From Shimia sp. (GTDB taxonomy: Bacteria > Pseudomonadota > Alphaproteobacteria > Rhodobacterales > Rhodobacteraceae), in contig NZ_JAKVCW010000008.1 in the NCBI RefSeq assembly GCF_022448905.1, positions 124,001 to 188,000 on the forward strand: a DNA stretch of 64,000 nt. The letters run 5' to 3'. Of this stretch, positions 52,329 to 61,961 are shown in pieces. The notes below the pieces were generated by a model. That model was not told where the DNA came from. It was given only the letters and a program-made list of their open reading frames with translations, and searched no databases. Numbering within the stretch: position 1 is the first letter of the stretch; each line of letters opens with the position of its first letter. Both the position numbers and the translations under genes were made by a program.

Positions 52329-52371
52329 CATTCCCCAAGTATCTCGGGGGTGCGGGGGGCTGGCCCCCGCT
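52329..52371. repeat. Rhodobacterales-type intergenic repeat, copy 3 (inverted relative to copy 1)
   Basis: Reading the minus strand, GCGGGGGCCAGCCCCCC leads into CCCCCGAGATACTTGGGG and GAATGAG, matching copy 1 at 48349. It lies between the convergent SDR and dxs genes, ten bases after the SDR stop and 12 before the dxs stop. Its GC hairpin could help end both transcripts. Confidence 0.75.
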
Positions 52372-52382
52372 CCAGTCCTGTC

Positions 52383-54311
52383 TTAGGCAAGCGTGTTGTC
52401 TGGCGTTGTGATGCCGAGCGCGTCCAGCACCTTCGCCTCAATGTGCTCCGCATTCATTGCCGCCACATCGTACATCGCCTTCGGGCTGGCCTGATCAATG
52501 AAGGTATCCGGCAGCACCATTGAGCGGTATTTCAGCCCGCCATCAAACACGCCTTCGTCTGCCAATAACTGCGCCACATGGCTGCCAAAGCCGCCCACTG
52601 CGCCCTCTTCAATGGTGATCAGCGCTTCATGATTAGCTGCCAAATCTAGGATCATCCCCCGGTCCAAAGGCTTGGCAAACCGCGCATCCGCAATCGTCGG
52701 GGTGATGTCCTGCGCCGCCAGCCTCTCGGCCGCCTTCTTGGTTTCTTCCAACCGCGTGCCAAAGGACAGCAACGCAACCCGCTTGCCCGCCTGCACCACA
52801 CGCCCCTTGCCGATCTCCAGCACCTCGCCCCGCTCCGGCAACTCCACGCCCACCGCTTCGCCACGAGGGTAGCGGAATGCGATAGGGCCATCATCATAGG
52901 CCGCCGCTGTGGCCACCATATGCTTCAACTCAGCTTCATCCGCCGCCGCCATCACCACCATGCCCGGCAGGTTCGCCAAATAGGCGATGTCAAAACTGCC
53001 CGCATGGGTGGCGCCATCCGCGCCAACCAGCCCTGCGCGGTCAATTGCAAACCGCACCGGCAGACGTTGAATGGCAACATCATGCACCACCTGATCATAG
53101 GCGCGCTGCAAAAACGTCGAATAGATCGCACAGAAGGGTTTCATCCCGCCCGCAGCCAAAGCGGCGGAGAAAGTCACTCCGTGCTGCTCGGCAATCGCCA
53201 CATCAAAACACCGGCTTGGGTAGCGCTCAGCAAACAATTTCAGCCCTGTGCCATCCGGCATTGCCGCTGTTACCGCGCAAATCCGGTCATCCTCTGCGGC
53301 AGCCTCCAGGAGCGCTTGGGAAAACACAGACGTGTAGCTTGGGGCGTTGGATTTCGCCTTCTGCTGCTTGCCGGTGGAGACATCAAACTTGGCGGTGGCA
53401 TGCCCCTTGTCATACGCCGCTTCTGCCGGGGCATAACCTTTGCCCTTTTTGGTGTTCACATGCAGCAATACCGGCCCAGTGGCCCGCTCTCGCAAACTGC
53501 GCAACAGCGGCAAGAGCTGGTCCATATCGTGCCCGTCAATCGGCCCGACATATGAGAACCCAAGCTGCTCAAACAGCGTGCCACCCATCGTCAGGCCTTT
53601 AAGCGCGTCGCGGGTCCGTTTGGCTCCGGTCCGCAATGGCTGAGGCAACAGGCTGGTCGCGGCTTTGGCAGCGGACTTCAGCTCCTGAAACGGCGCCCCT
53701 GCATAAAGCCGGGACAGATACACACTCAACGCCCCAACAGGCGGCGCAATCGACATGTCGTTGTCATTGAGGATCACAAACATACGCTTGCCCAGGTGAC
53801 CGGCGTTGTTCATCGCCTCATAGGCCATGCCCGCCGTGATCGCCCCATCGCCAATCACCGCAATCACATCACCAAGACCACCGTCACACTCCCCGCCAAG
53901 ATCGCGCGCCACCGCAAATCCCAACGCAGCGGAAATCGACGTCGAACTATGCGCTGCGCCAAAGGGATCAAACACGCTCTCACTGCGTTTGGTGAACCCG
54001 GACAGCCCGCCTTCCTGACGCAGGGTGCGAATCCGATCACGCCGGCCGGTCAAAATCTTATGAGGGTAACATTGGTGGCCCACGTCCCAGATCAGCTTGT
54101 CACGCGGCATGTCAAACACCGCATGCAGCGCGACCGTCAGCTCCACAACACCCAGGCCCGCGCCAAGATGCCCTCCGGTTTCACTCACCGTGGATATGGT
54201 CTCCGCCCGCAACTCATCGGCAATCTGTGACAGCTCGCTGTCTGAAAACCGTTTCAGGTCTTCAGGCAGGTTCACCTGATCCAGCAAAGGGGTGTGGGGT
54301 CTGGCAGCCAT
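52383..54311 (-). CDS. dxs: 1-deoxy-D-xylulose-5-phosphate synthase
   Basis: This 642-residue thiamine-diphosphate enzyme condenses pyruvate and glyceraldehyde 3-phosphate, the first step of the non-mevalonate isoprenoid pathway. The TPP motif [18 protein letters not shown] (about 155-172) is intact, as are the catalytic Glu in [15 protein letters not shown] (about 374) and the [11 protein letters not shown] segment. The length is normal. It is the third gene of an xseB-ispA-dxs operon, starting 14 bases after ispA. Confidence 0.97.
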   Translation of the reverse strand: MAARPHTPLLDQVNLPEDLKRFSDSELSQIADELRAETISTVSETGGHLGAGLGVVELTVALHAVFDMPRDKLIWDVGHQCYPHKILTGRRDRIRTLRQEGGLSGFTKRSESVFDPFGAAHSSTSISAALGFAVARDLGGECDGGLGDVIAVIGDGAITAGMAYEAMNNAGHLGKRMFVILNDNDMSIAPPVGALSVYLSRLYAGAPFQELKSAAKAATSLLPQPLRTGAKRTRDALKGLTMGGTLFEQLGFSYVGPIDGHDMDQLLPLLRSLRERATGPVLLHVNTKKGKGYAPAEAAYDKGHATAKFDVSTGKQQKAKSNAPSYTSVFSQALLEAAAEDDRICAVTAAMPDGTGLKLFAERYPSRCFDVAIAEQHGVTFSAALAAGGMKPFCAIYSTFLQRAYDQVVHDVAIQRLPVRFAIDRAGLVGADGATHAGSFDIAYLANLPGMVVMAAADEAELKHMVATAAAYDDGPIAFRYPRGEAVGVELPERGEVLEIGKGRVVQAGKRVALLSFGTRLEETKKAAERLAAQDITPTIADARFAKPLDRGMILDLAANHEALITIEEGAVGGFGSHVAQLLADEGVFDGGLKYRSMVLPDTFIDQASPKAMYDVAAMNAEHIEAKVLDALGITTPDNTLA

Positions 54312-54325
54312 TGATGCGCCTTCCG

Positions 54326-55195
54326 TCAGTTATCTCGCGAGATAACGAACCGCGCCGCCTCCCGCAAGCAATCCGCCGCGTCGCCATAGACGTCCAATGC
54401 GTCACAAGCATCCGAGACCAGAGACTGCGCCCGCTGTTTGGCGCCATCCAAGCCCAGCAACGACACAAAGGTGGCTTTGCCAGCGTCGGCATCCTTACCC
54501 ACCGCCTTGCCAACTTTCTCAGCATCGCCTTCCACATCCAGAATGTCGTCCGCAATCTGAAACGCCAACCCAAGGTCCAGCGAATAGCGCATCAACGGCT
54601 CGATATCGGCCTTGCCCATCACAGCGCCCGCAGTCGCAGACCAGGCAATCAACGCGCCGGTCTTACCAGCCTGAAGTCGCGTGATTTCTTCCAGCGTCAA
54701 AGGCACCGGCGCGGTTTCCGCCGCGATGTCCAACGCTTGCCCCAGTACCATGCCCTGCGCGCCAGCAGCCCGTGCCAATGACACCGTCAACTCGGCCCGC
54801 ACAGCGGAATCCTCGTGACACTCATCGCGCGACACACATTCAAACGCCAAGGTCTGCAATGCATCTCCCGCCAGCACAGCGGTGCATTCGTCCCACTTGA
54901 TGTGCGTGGTCGGCAGCCCGCGCCGTATGTTATCATCATCCATGCAAGGCAGGTCATCATGCACCAGCGAATAGGCGTGCATCGCCTCAATCGCCGTCGC
55001 CGGCCAAATCGCCTGTTTTGGGTCAACCCCATGCAACCGCGCGCTTTCCAACACCAGAAACGCCCGCAGCCGTTTACCGCCTGCACTGGCATAGCGCATA
55101 GCGTCCACCACTGGCAAATCGCCAAACGGTGCCATCACTTCAAGCAAATGGGCCTCCACTTGCGTGGCGGCCTCTTTCAAACGTGTTTCAAACAT
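54326..55195 (-). CDS. ispA: Farnesyl diphosphate synthase family polyprenyl synthetase
   Basis: This 289-residue prenyl chain-elongation enzyme has a first aspartate-rich motif DDLPCMDDD (about 83-91) and a second motif FQIADDILD (about 216-224). The residues before the first motif (MHAYSLVH) and the short C-terminus fit IspA (C15) rather than longer-chain synthases. It lies between xseB (26 bases) and dxs (14 bases). Confidence 0.95.
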   Translation of the reverse strand: MFETRLKEAATQVEAHLLEVMAPFGDLPVVDAMRYASAGGKRLRAFLVLESARLHGVDPKQAIWPATAIEAMHAYSLVHDDLPCMDDDNIRRGLPTTHIKWDECTAVLAGDALQTLAFECVSRDECHEDSAVRAELTVSLARAAGAQGMVLGQALDIAAETAPVPLTLEEITRLQAGKTGALIAWSATAGAVMGKADIEPLMRYSLDLGLAFQIADDILDVEGDAEKVGKAVGKDADAGKATFVSLLGLDGAKQRAQSLVSDACDALDVYGDAADCLREAARFVISRDN

Positions 55196-55221
55196 CGCGG
55201 CCCCGCGGCTGAACAGTTGGC

Positions 55222-55464
55222 TTACATACCCTCAACCGGTGTCAAACCGGCCGGATTGCCATTGCCATCCAAAGTGATCGCTGCGACCTTTTCTTCGGCC
55301 TCTTTGAGCTTTGCTTCACAGCGGGCCTTCAACGCCGCGCCACGCTCATAAAGCGCAATGGATTTCTCCAGTTCAACGTCGCCGCGCTCCAACTGGCCCA
55401 CAACCTGCTCCAGCTCGCGCATTGCCGCTTCAAAGCTCATCTCTTCCACAGGTGTGTCGCTCAT
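55222..55464 (-). CDS. xseB: Exodeoxyribonuclease VII small subunit
   Basis: This 80-residue helical protein has the XseB signature ELEQVVGQLERGDVELEKSI, then LYERGAALKARCEAKLKEAE. It forms the nuclease with XseA, encoded elsewhere. It overlaps the deacetylase-like gene upstream by four bases and leads into ispA, the classic xseB-ispA-dxs order. Confidence 0.95.
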   Translation of the reverse strand: MSDTPVEEMSFEAAMRELEQVVGQLERGDVELEKSIALYERGAALKARCEAKLKEAEEKVAAITLDGNGNPAGLTPVEGM

Positions 55465-56396
55465 CCGGCTCTCTCCATCAAAACCTCAACATGCGCCGCT
55501 ACGGACGCTGCCAAAGCGTTCAGATCATATCCACCTTCCAAAGTCGAGACCACGCGCCCGTGACAGTGTTTCTCGGCCACATCACACAAGCGCTCCGTCA
55601 GCCAGACAAAGTCTTCCTCATTCCATTCCAACTGCGCCAAGGGATCATCCTTATGCGCATCAAAGCCTGCTGACAGGATCAGCAATTCCGGTTCAAACGC
55701 CTCCAAGGCCGGAAACACCTCCGCCTCATAGGTCGCCCGCATCAGCCGCCCGTCACTGTGTGGCGGCAATGGCAGGTTCATCACATTACCCTGCGCGCCA
55801 GTTTCCTCCGGCATACCGGTGCCTGGCCACAGCGGGTTCTGATGACTGCCAATGAACAGGCTGCGCGGTTCGTCCCACAAGAGCGCCTGCGTGCCATTGC
55901 CATGGTGCACATCAAAATCCACCACCGCCACCCGGCTCAGCCCATGACGTTCCAGCGCATGTTTCGCCGCAATCGCGGCCGTACCAAACAAACAAAACCC
56001 CATGGGTTTGCTCTGCTCCGCATGATGCCCCGGCGGACGGCAGGCCACAAAGGCATTGCCCACCTCCCCCGCCAGCACCGCATCCACCGCCGCCAGACAG
56101 CCGCCAACCCCGTGCCGCGCCGCCAGTGTCGAGCCTGGCGACATATAGGTGTCTTCGTCCAACGCTATAATGCCGCTTGCCGGCTCCGCTGCTGTGATGG
56201 CCTCCAGATGGCTCCGGGGATGGCACAGCAGAATATCGGCGTCCGAACACTCCGGCGCCTCGCGCCGATCCAACCCGTCGAACTGGGCCGCCTTCAACGC
56301 CGCCTGAATATGCTCGATCCGCGCAACCTGCTCCGCATGGCCCGCAGGCGTCTGGTGCTGCAACGAACTCTGGTGACTGAACAACGCTGTGGCCAT
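55461..56396 (-). CDS. Histone-deacetylase-family (acetylpolyamine amidohydrolase-like) protein
   Basis: This 311-residue zinc hydrolase has RPPGHHAEQSKPMGFCLF (about 133-150) with the catalytic His pair, then VDFDVHHGNGTQALLW with the metal-binding Asp and His, and SAGFDAHKDDPLAQL with the third Asp. The start is the ATG at 56396, with a G-rich GGGGAG four bases away; a TTG at 56411 is unlikely. The family deacylates acetyl-lysine-like or acetylpolyamine substrates. It is the first gene before xseB. Confidence 0.92.
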   Translation of the reverse strand: MATALFSHQSSLQHQTPAGHAEQVARIEHIQAALKAAQFDGLDRREAPECSDADILLCHPRSHLEAITAAEPASGIIALDEDTYMSPGSTLAARHGVGGCLAAVDAVLAGEVGNAFVACRPPGHHAEQSKPMGFCLFGTAAIAAKHALERHGLSRVAVVDFDVHHGNGTQALLWDEPRSLFIGSHQNPLWPGTGMPEETGAQGNVMNLPLPPHSDGRLMRATYEAEVFPALEAFEPELLILSAGFDAHKDDPLAQLEWNEEDFVWLTERLCDVAEKHCHGRVVSTLEGGYDLNALAASVAAHVEVLMERAG

Positions 56397-56443
56397 GCCA
56401 CTCCCCCCCAAATTCTATGTGTTGTGCGTGCTACGCGGCCAGA

Positions 56444-57145
56444 TCAGTCCGGCGCCAGCATGTACCCCGCCCCGCGCACGGTTTGCAGGTAACGTGGCTG
56501 TTTCGGGTCTTCCTCAATCTTGCGGCGCAAACGGGTGATCTGCACATCCACCGCCCGCTCCTGCGCCTGACCTTTGTCCCGGCCCAACTCCTCCACCAGT
56601 TTGCCGCGGCTGACGGCCTCGCCCGGTGTTTTCGAGAAGATTTTCATCAGCTGGCTCTCAGTGGCGGTCAGACGCACAGGCTCTTCGCCTTGCCACATCT
56701 CGCCCCGATCAATGTCATAGCGAATGCCACCCAGATGTAGCACCTTGGGCACCGTGGCGGCCTCATCCACCTCCGGCATCCGCCGCAGAATGGCATTGAT
56801 CCGCAACAACAGCTCTTTTGGCTCAAACGGCTTTGCCAGATAGTCATCCGCCCCGGCCTCAAGTCCCGTAATCCGATCTTCGGTCTCACCCTTGGCGGTC
56901 AACAACATAATTGGCGTCTGCGAGGTCTCGCGAATGCCACGGGTCAGGCTCATGCCATCCTCACCCGGCATCATCACGTCGAGCACAATCAGGTCAAAAT
57001 CCAGCCCTGACAGAATCCGCCGCGCATGCGCCGCATCGCGGGCGGCGGACACCAGAAACCCGTTGCGCATCAGAAACTTCCGCAGAAGTTCGCGAATACG
57101 CTCGTCATCATCCACAATCAGCAGGTGGGGATCGATGTCTTTCAT
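56444..57145 (-). CDS. petR: OmpR-family response regulator, PetR-like
   Basis: This 233-residue regulator has a receiver domain (phosphoacceptor Asp56 in DLIVLDVMMPGEDG, Lys in YLAKPFEPKELLLR) and a C-terminal winged helix-turn-helix ending LRRKIEEDPKQPRYLQTVRG. It is close to Rhodobacter PetR, known for its link to the cytochrome bc1 region. It overlaps the MarR-type gene by four bases, as petP-petR does. No histidine kinase gene is adjacent, also as in Rhodobacter. Confidence 0.9.
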   Translation of the reverse strand: MKDIDPHLLIVDDDERIRELLRKFLMRNGFLVSAARDAAHARRILSGLDFDLIVLDVMMPGEDGMSLTRGIRETSQTPIMLLTAKGETEDRITGLEAGADDYLAKPFEPKELLLRINAILRRMPEVDEAATVPKVLHLGGIRYDIDRGEMWQGEEPVRLTATESQLMKIFSKTPGEAVSRGKLVEELGRDKGQAQERAVDVQITRLRRKIEEDPKQPRYLQTVRGAGYMLAPD

Positions 57146-57639
57146 TTGCCTGACTCACGCAAGGACAGATATTGCCGTTTCATTTCACCTTCCATCATCG
57201 CCTCAAGCACCCGCCGGAACCCGGCCACATCCTCCGGTCCCGCCTCCCGAAACGCCGTGCGCATTCGCACCCGCTGCGCGTCCGACAAACGATGCTCCAA
57301 CGCCGTACCTTCTTCAGTCAGAAACAGGTTCCGCTCCCGCCGATCAGACGTGCCCACGCGACTTTCCACAAGCCCATCTTCGATCAAAGTGCGCAACACA
57401 CGATTGAGTGACTGTTTGGTCACCCCCAGTATGTCGAGCAGATTGGTCACCGTGGTGCCCGGCGCGCGGTTGATGAAGTGAATCGCGCGATGATGCGCCC
57501 GCCCATAGGCCATGCTCTCAAGGATTCGGTCCGGATCCGCGGTGAAGCCGCGATAGGCAAAATACATCGCCTCAATCCCCTGCCGCAGCTGCTCATCGGT
57601 GAGATAAAGCAGGTTCTCACTCCGAATTGGATCGCTCAT
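57142..57639 (-). CDS. petP: MarR-family transcriptional regulator, PetP-like
   Basis: This 165-residue winged-helix protein has a helix-turn-helix NLLDILGVTKQSLNRVLRTL (about 65-84) and a wing GLVESRVGTSDRRERNLFLT. I start at the ATG at 57639, with GGAGG six bases upstream, rather than one six codons earlier. Rhodobacter PetP is the MarR-type partner co-encoded with PetR. The 178-base gap to the divergent aminotransferase gene holds promoters for both. Confidence 0.88.
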   Translation of the reverse strand: MSDPIRSENLLYLTDEQLRQGIEAMYFAYRGFTADPDRILESMAYGRAHHRAIHFINRAPGTTVTNLLDILGVTKQSLNRVLRTLIEDGLVESRVGTSDRRERNLFLTEEGTALEHRLSDAQRVRMRTAFREAGPEDVAGFRRVLEAMMEGEMKRQYLSLRESGK

Positions 57640-57694
57640 TTGGCCCTCCAGCATCACAATTGACAGGTTTGCCCGTCACAATACGTCAGCTTTG

Positions 57695-57723
57695 TTGACA
57701 CTCCAAGCGCTAACTGGTAGCGA
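57695..57723 (+). promoter_or_regulatory. Possible sigma-70 promoter for the aminotransferase gene
   Basis: TTGACA at 57695-57700 is a perfect -35 box. Seventeen bases later TAGCGA (57718-57723) is a poor -10 box. A palindrome TTGCGCAA follows at 57734-57741 and may be an operator. The evidence is by eye only. Confidence 0.35.
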
Positions 57724-57817
57724 ATCGCAGGATTTGCGCAATTTTATGACCGTTTCGGCCATATGGCGCGCAACAAATGAAAAACTGAAAGCCCTTTGGT
57801 AAGCGAAAGGAACGACC

Positions 57818-58687
57818 ATGGCTGGTGCATATGACGATCGTGACGGCGTCATCTGGATGGATGGCGAGTTTGTTGACTGGCGCGAGGCCAAGGTCCACGT
57901 CCTGAGCCACGCGCTGCATTACGCAAGCTCCGTCTTTGAAGGCGAACGTGCCTACAACGGCAAGATTTTCAAGAGCCGCGAGCACAACGAACGCCTGTTC
58001 AAATCTGCCGAAGCTCTCGACATGCCGATGCCGATCTCTCTGGAAGAGTTGGAAGCGGCCAAGCAGGAAACCCTGAAGAAGTCCGGCCTTGAAGATGCCT
58101 ATGTGCGTGTTGTTGTGTGGCGCGGCTCCGGGGAAGACATGGGTGTCGCGTCTGCGGCCAACCCTGTCCGCGTTGCCATCGCGATCTGGCCTTGGGGTGC
58201 CTACTATGGCGACGCCAAAATGCAGGGCGCCAAGCTCGACATCGCGGAATGGAAACGCCCAAGCCCGGAAACCATCCCGGTGCACGCCAAGGCGGCGGGT
58301 CTCTACATGATCTGCACCATCTCCAAGCACAAGGCAGAGGCCAAAGGCTGCTCGGACGCCCTGTTCATGGACTACCGTGGCTATGTGGCCGAGGCGACCG
58401 GCGCCAACATCTTCTTCGTGAAAGACGGCGAAGTGCACACGCCAACCCCGGATTGCTTCCTGAACGGCATCACCCGTCAGACCGTGATTGGCATGCTGAA
58501 AGACAAAGGCATCAACGTGATCGAGCGCCACATCATGCCAGAGGAACTTGCCGACTTTGAGCAGTGCTGGCTGACCGGCACCGCCGCCGAGGTGACCCCG
58601 GTAGGTCAGATTGGCGACTACACCTTTGAAGTGGGCGACATCACCCGCGACATCGCCGAGTCCTACGAGAAGCTTGTGCGCGCGTAA
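57818..58687 (+). CDS. ilvE: Branched-chain amino acid aminotransferase
   Basis: This 289-residue class IV PLP enzyme transfers amino groups between branched-chain amino acids and 2-oxoglutarate. It has HALHYASSVFEGERAY (about 29-44), the catalytic Lys in HAKAAGLYM (about 157), EATGANIFFVKDGEVHTP (about 191-208) and GITRQTVIGML. AAGGA lies six bases before the ATG. A strong terminator follows. It is a single-gene unit divergent from petPR. Confidence 0.95.
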   Translation: MAGAYDDRDGVIWMDGEFVDWREAKVHVLSHALHYASSVFEGERAYNGKIFKSREHNERLFKSAEALDMPMPISLEELEAAKQETLKKSGLEDAYVRVVVWRGSGEDMGVASAANPVRVAIAIWPWGAYYGDAKMQGAKLDIAEWKRPSPETIPVHAKAAGLYMICTISKHKAEAKGCSDALFMDYRGYVAEATGANIFFVKDGEVHTPTPDCFLNGITRQTVIGMLKDKGINVIERHIMPEELADFEQCWLTGTAAEVTPVGQIGDYTFEVGDITRDIAESYEKLVRA

Positions 58688-58711
58688 GCTGCACAAAAGA
58701 TCAAATCGAAG

Positions 58712-58740
58712 CGGGGGCCAATCGGCCCCCGTTTTGCTTT
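58712..58740 (+). terminator. Intrinsic terminator after ilvE
   Basis: CGGGGGCC at 58712-58719 pairs perfectly with GGCCCCCG at 58724-58731 across AATC and is followed by TTTTGCTTT. The end reaches the stop codon of the convergent synthetase gene at 58739. Confidence 0.9.
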
Positions 58741-60241
58741 AGGAGAAAAGCCCCGCGTAGCTTTCACGCAGCGCCTTCTTCTGCACCTTGCCCATTGTGT
58801 TGCGCGGCAGTTCCGGCAGGAAAATCACCTGTTTGGGCTGCTTGAATTTCGCCAGGCTCTCCGACAACGGACCACTCACCTGCGCCTCCGTCAGCGTGGG
58901 ATCAGAGCGCACCACGACAGCCACCACCGCCTCGCCAAAATCCGAATGTGGCACGCCGATGACCGCGCTTTCCAACACGCCATCCAGATCATCGATCAGC
59001 GACTCGATTTCCTTGGGGTAGACATTGAACCCGCCGGTGATCACCAGATCCTTGGAGCGCCCCACGATGGTCACATAGCCGTCCGCGTCCACCTTGGCCA
59101 AATCGCCCGTGATGAACCAGCCGTCCGGCAACAGCTCTTCCGCTGTCTTCTCCGGCATTTGCCAATAGCCTTTGAAGACATTGCGCCCGCGCACTTCCAA
59201 CACGCCAATCTCACCCTGCGCCACCTCTGCGCCATCTGCGCGAATCCGCGCCTCGACACCCGGCAACGGGAAGCCCACGGTGCCCGCCCGTCGCTCGCGG
59301 TCGTAGGGATTGGAGGTGCTCATATTGGTTTCGGTCATGCCGTAGCGCTCCAGAATCCGGTGCCCGGTGCGCGCCTCCCATTGTTCATGCGTATCCACCA
59401 ACAAAGGCGCAGAGCCGGAAATGAACAGCCGCATATTGGCCGCCAGTTCTTTGGTCAGCCGCGCGTCTTTCAACAGCCTTGTGTAGAAGGTTGGCACACC
59501 CATCAGGCTGGTTGCCTTGGGCATGGCGTCCCAAATCGCATCCGCATCAAACTTCGCCAGAAACACCACTGACGCCCCAGACAGCAGCGCCACATTGGTC
59601 GCCACAAACAGCCCGTGCGTGTGGAAGATTGGCAAGGCGTGGATCAGCACATCCTTTTTGGTGAACCGCCAGTAACCCCGCAATGTCTCTGAGTTGGACA
59701 GCAGGTTGTCATGGCTCAACATGGCCCCTTTGGAGCGCCCCGTGGTGCCCGAAGTATACAGGATGGCCGCCAGATCATCCGCGCCGCGCGCCACAGGCGC
59801 AAACCCCGTTTGACCATCCGCCAGATCGGTCAGGCTGCCCTGCCCAGCGCCATCCAGAGTGAGCACCGCTGCGCCCTTGGCAATTGGTGCAATCTCTTCC
59901 GCTTTGGCAGGATCGCAGACCACCACACGCGGGGTGGCATCTCCCAGGAAATAGGCCACCTCAGAGGTCGTGTAGGCCGTATTGAGCGGCAGAAACACGC
60001 CCCCCGCCATGACCGTGCCGAGATAGAGCTGGATCGCCTCGATGGTCTTCTCGACCTGCACCGCCACGCGGTCTCCGGGTTGCACCCCCTGCGTGACCAA
60101 AGCCGCCGCCATGCGCTCCGCCCCGGCAAACAGCCCGCCAAAAGTCACTTGGTCCTGCCCCGGCACCTCGGCAAACACCTCGCGCCCGCGCCCCTCGGCG
60201 GATGCGCTTAGCGCGGCAATCAAATAGTTGTCCTGATACAT
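58739..60241 (-). CDS. matB: Malonyl-CoA synthetase-like AMP-forming acyl-CoA ligase
   Basis: This 500-residue adenylate-forming enzyme has the P-loop YTSGTTGRSKGAMLSHDN (about 159-176), YGMTETNMS (about 300) and GWFITGDLAKVDADG, and the catalytic Lys in PRNTMGKVQKK near the C-terminus. Length and the phrase LPIFHTHGLFVATN fit malonate-CoA ligases (MatB). It would give malonyl-CoA from malonate. I start at the ATG at 60241, where GGAGG lies eight bases upstream; a frame up to 60349 is an unlikely extension. Confidence 0.9.
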   Translation of the reverse strand: MYQDNYLIAALSASAEGRGREVFAEVPGQDQVTFGGLFAGAERMAAALVTQGVQPGDRVAVQVEKTIEAIQLYLGTVMAGGVFLPLNTAYTTSEVAYFLGDATPRVVVCDPAKAEEIAPIAKGAAVLTLDGAGQGSLTDLADGQTGFAPVARGADDLAAILYTSGTTGRSKGAMLSHDNLLSNSETLRGYWRFTKKDVLIHALPIFHTHGLFVATNVALLSGASVVFLAKFDADAIWDAMPKATSLMGVPTFYTRLLKDARLTKELAANMRLFISGSAPLLVDTHEQWEARTGHRILERYGMTETNMSTSNPYDRERRAGTVGFPLPGVEARIRADGAEVAQGEIGVLEVRGRNVFKGYWQMPEKTAEELLPDGWFITGDLAKVDADGYVTIVGRSKDLVITGGFNVYPKEIESLIDDLDGVLESAVIGVPHSDFGEAVVAVVVRSDPTLTEAQVSGPLSESLAKFKQPKQVIFLPELPRNTMGKVQKKALRESYAGLFS

Positions 60242-60360
60242 GGCGGCCCCTCCGTAGTTGGCACGGACCTTTCCCGCTCCCCCGCCAAAGATCAAGCCCG
60301 CCTTGTCATTCCAACGCCCCTGCGCCACAGTCCGGCCAACCCCAAGCACCGGACATCCTC

Positions 60361-61284
60361 ATGCAGCCGCTCAAAGGCATTGCCTTCAAGATCACCGCCA
60401 TTGCGCTCTTTTCCATCATGGCGGCCTTGATCAAAGCCACCGCCGACGAGGTGCCCGCCGGCCAAGCCGTTTTCTTTCGATCTTTCTTTGCGCTGTTTGT
60501 GATCTTCATCTGGCTCCTGCAGCGCGGGGAGATGCCGCAAGGCCTGCGTGTCACCAACGCCATGGGTCACGTCTGGCGCGGGGTGATTGGCACCACTTCG
60601 ATGGCAATGAATTTTGCCGCGCTAGGGCTCCTGCCGCTGCCCGAAGTCACTGCCATTGGCTTTGCCGCGCCCCTGATGACCGTGATCTTTGCTGCCATGT
60701 TCCTGGGCGAAGAGGTCCGCGCCTTCCGCCTGACGGCTGTTGGCATTGGTCTTATTGGTGTTACGGTGGTGCTCTGGCCGCGCCTGACCATATTTGACGC
60801 GGATCAGGCCTCCGCCATGGCCACCGTTGGCGTCATGCTGGTGCTGGGTTCTGCCCTCTTCCGCGCGCTGGCGCAGATCCACATCCGCAAGCTGGTGCAA
60901 ACCGATCAAACCTCAGCCATTGTGTTCTACTTCTCGCTCACGGCCTCGTGCTTGTCGCTGCTCACCCTGCCGTTTGGCTGGGTCATCCCGACATGGGAAC
61001 AGGCAGCACTGCTTGTCACCGCAGGCCTCATCGGCGGCGTCGCCCAGATCATGTTGACCTCGTGCTACCGCTTTGCACCAGCTTCTGTGGTAGCCCCATT
61101 TGACTATGTCGCGATGCTGTTTGCCATCCTGATCGGCTACGTCTGGTTTTCCGAAATCCCGACACCTCAAATGCTGATCGGCGCGTCCATCGTGATCGCC
61201 GCGGGCATCCTGATCATCTGGCGAGAACGGCAATTGGGATTGAAGCGCGGCAAAGCCCGCCCCGGTGTAACCCCGCAGGGTTAA
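60361..61284 (+). CDS. EamA-family (DMT superfamily) transporter
   Basis: This 307-residue protein has ten hydrophobic helices arranged as two EamA repeats (about 5-135 and 148-285). Internal landmarks are FFRSFFALFVIFIWLL in helix 2 and PFDYVAMLFAILIGYVWFSEIP in the second repeat. I start at the ATG at 60361; its ribosome site (CCGGACA) is weak. Substrate unknown; family members export amino acids, metabolites or cofactors. Confidence 0.88.
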   Translation: MQPLKGIAFKITAIALFSIMAALIKATADEVPAGQAVFFRSFFALFVIFIWLLQRGEMPQGLRVTNAMGHVWRGVIGTTSMAMNFAALGLLPLPEVTAIGFAAPLMTVIFAAMFLGEEVRAFRLTAVGIGLIGVTVVLWPRLTIFDADQASAMATVGVMLVLGSALFRALAQIHIRKLVQTDQTSAIVFYFSLTASCLSLLTLPFGWVIPTWEQAALLVTAGLIGGVAQIMLTSCYRFAPASVVAPFDYVAMLFAILIGYVWFSEIPTPQMLIGASIVIAAGILIIWRERQLGLKRGKARPGVTPQG

Positions 61285-61289
61285 GCCAG

Positions 61290-61961
61290 CTACGCCCAGC
61301 TTTCCGGCAATGTGCGCCCCAACTCGCTTGCCAAAACCTGTGCAAAGGCCCGCATTTCGGCCACCCGCTCCTCAGCCGTCAGCTTGCCTGCCACGGTCTG
61401 CAAGTCCTCCGGCAACCGGAACAGCTTCACTGGCCAATGATCCAGCGCCCAAGCGCTGTCATCAAGCGCGCGGTGCTCGGCAAAGGGGTCATTCTCGTCA
61501 TACAACGCCCGGCCCAAAGCCCCGCCGACCGCAAAGGTGCGTGCAATGCCAATCGCGCCCAGCGCGTCCAACCGGTCCGCATCCCGCAGAATCCGTGCCT
61601 CCAACGACTTTGGCTTCAAGCCAGCAGAGAAACTATGGGTTGCAATCGCATGCTGCGCCGCTGCCACCTCGTGATTGCTAAAGCCATGGCTGCGCAAAAT
61701 TGGCGCCGCTGCGCTTGCTGCCATGGTACTGGCCCGCGCCCGATGGGGTGAATCTTTGGGCAAGTTCACAAGATCATGCAGATAGCTCGCCCCCAGCAGC
61801 ACACGCAAATCGGCCCCGCCTTCCGCCTCGGATAATGCCTGCGCTGTCGTCCAAACCCGATCCAGATGCGCCAAATCATGCGCGCTGTCCTGCGCCATGC
61901 GCTCTGCCGCTTCCGCGCGCAGAGCCTCTCTCAGGTCGCTCAGATCAACGCTGTCCAGCAT
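61290..61961 (-). CDS. HD-domain phosphohydrolase-like protein
   Basis: This 223-residue protein has the HD metal ligands spread through DSAHDLAHLDRV (about 25-36), SYLHDLVNLP (about 59-68) and DADRLDALGAIGI (about 125-137), the usual His...His-Asp...Asp pattern. The reaction is probably cleavage of a phosphate ester of a nucleotide, but the substrate is unknown. Its ATG overlaps the chorismate synthase stop by one base (TGATG), so it is co-transcribed with aroC. Confidence 0.9.
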   Translation of the reverse strand: MLDSVDLSDLREALRAEAAERMAQDSAHDLAHLDRVWTTAQALSEAEGGADLRVLLGASYLHDLVNLPKDSPHRARASTMAASAAAPILRSHGFSNHEVAAAQHAIATHSFSAGLKPKSLEARILRDADRLDALGAIGIARTFAVGGALGRALYDENDPFAEHRALDDSAWALDHWPVKLFRLPEDLQTVAGKLTAEERVAEMRAFAQVLASELGRTLPESWA

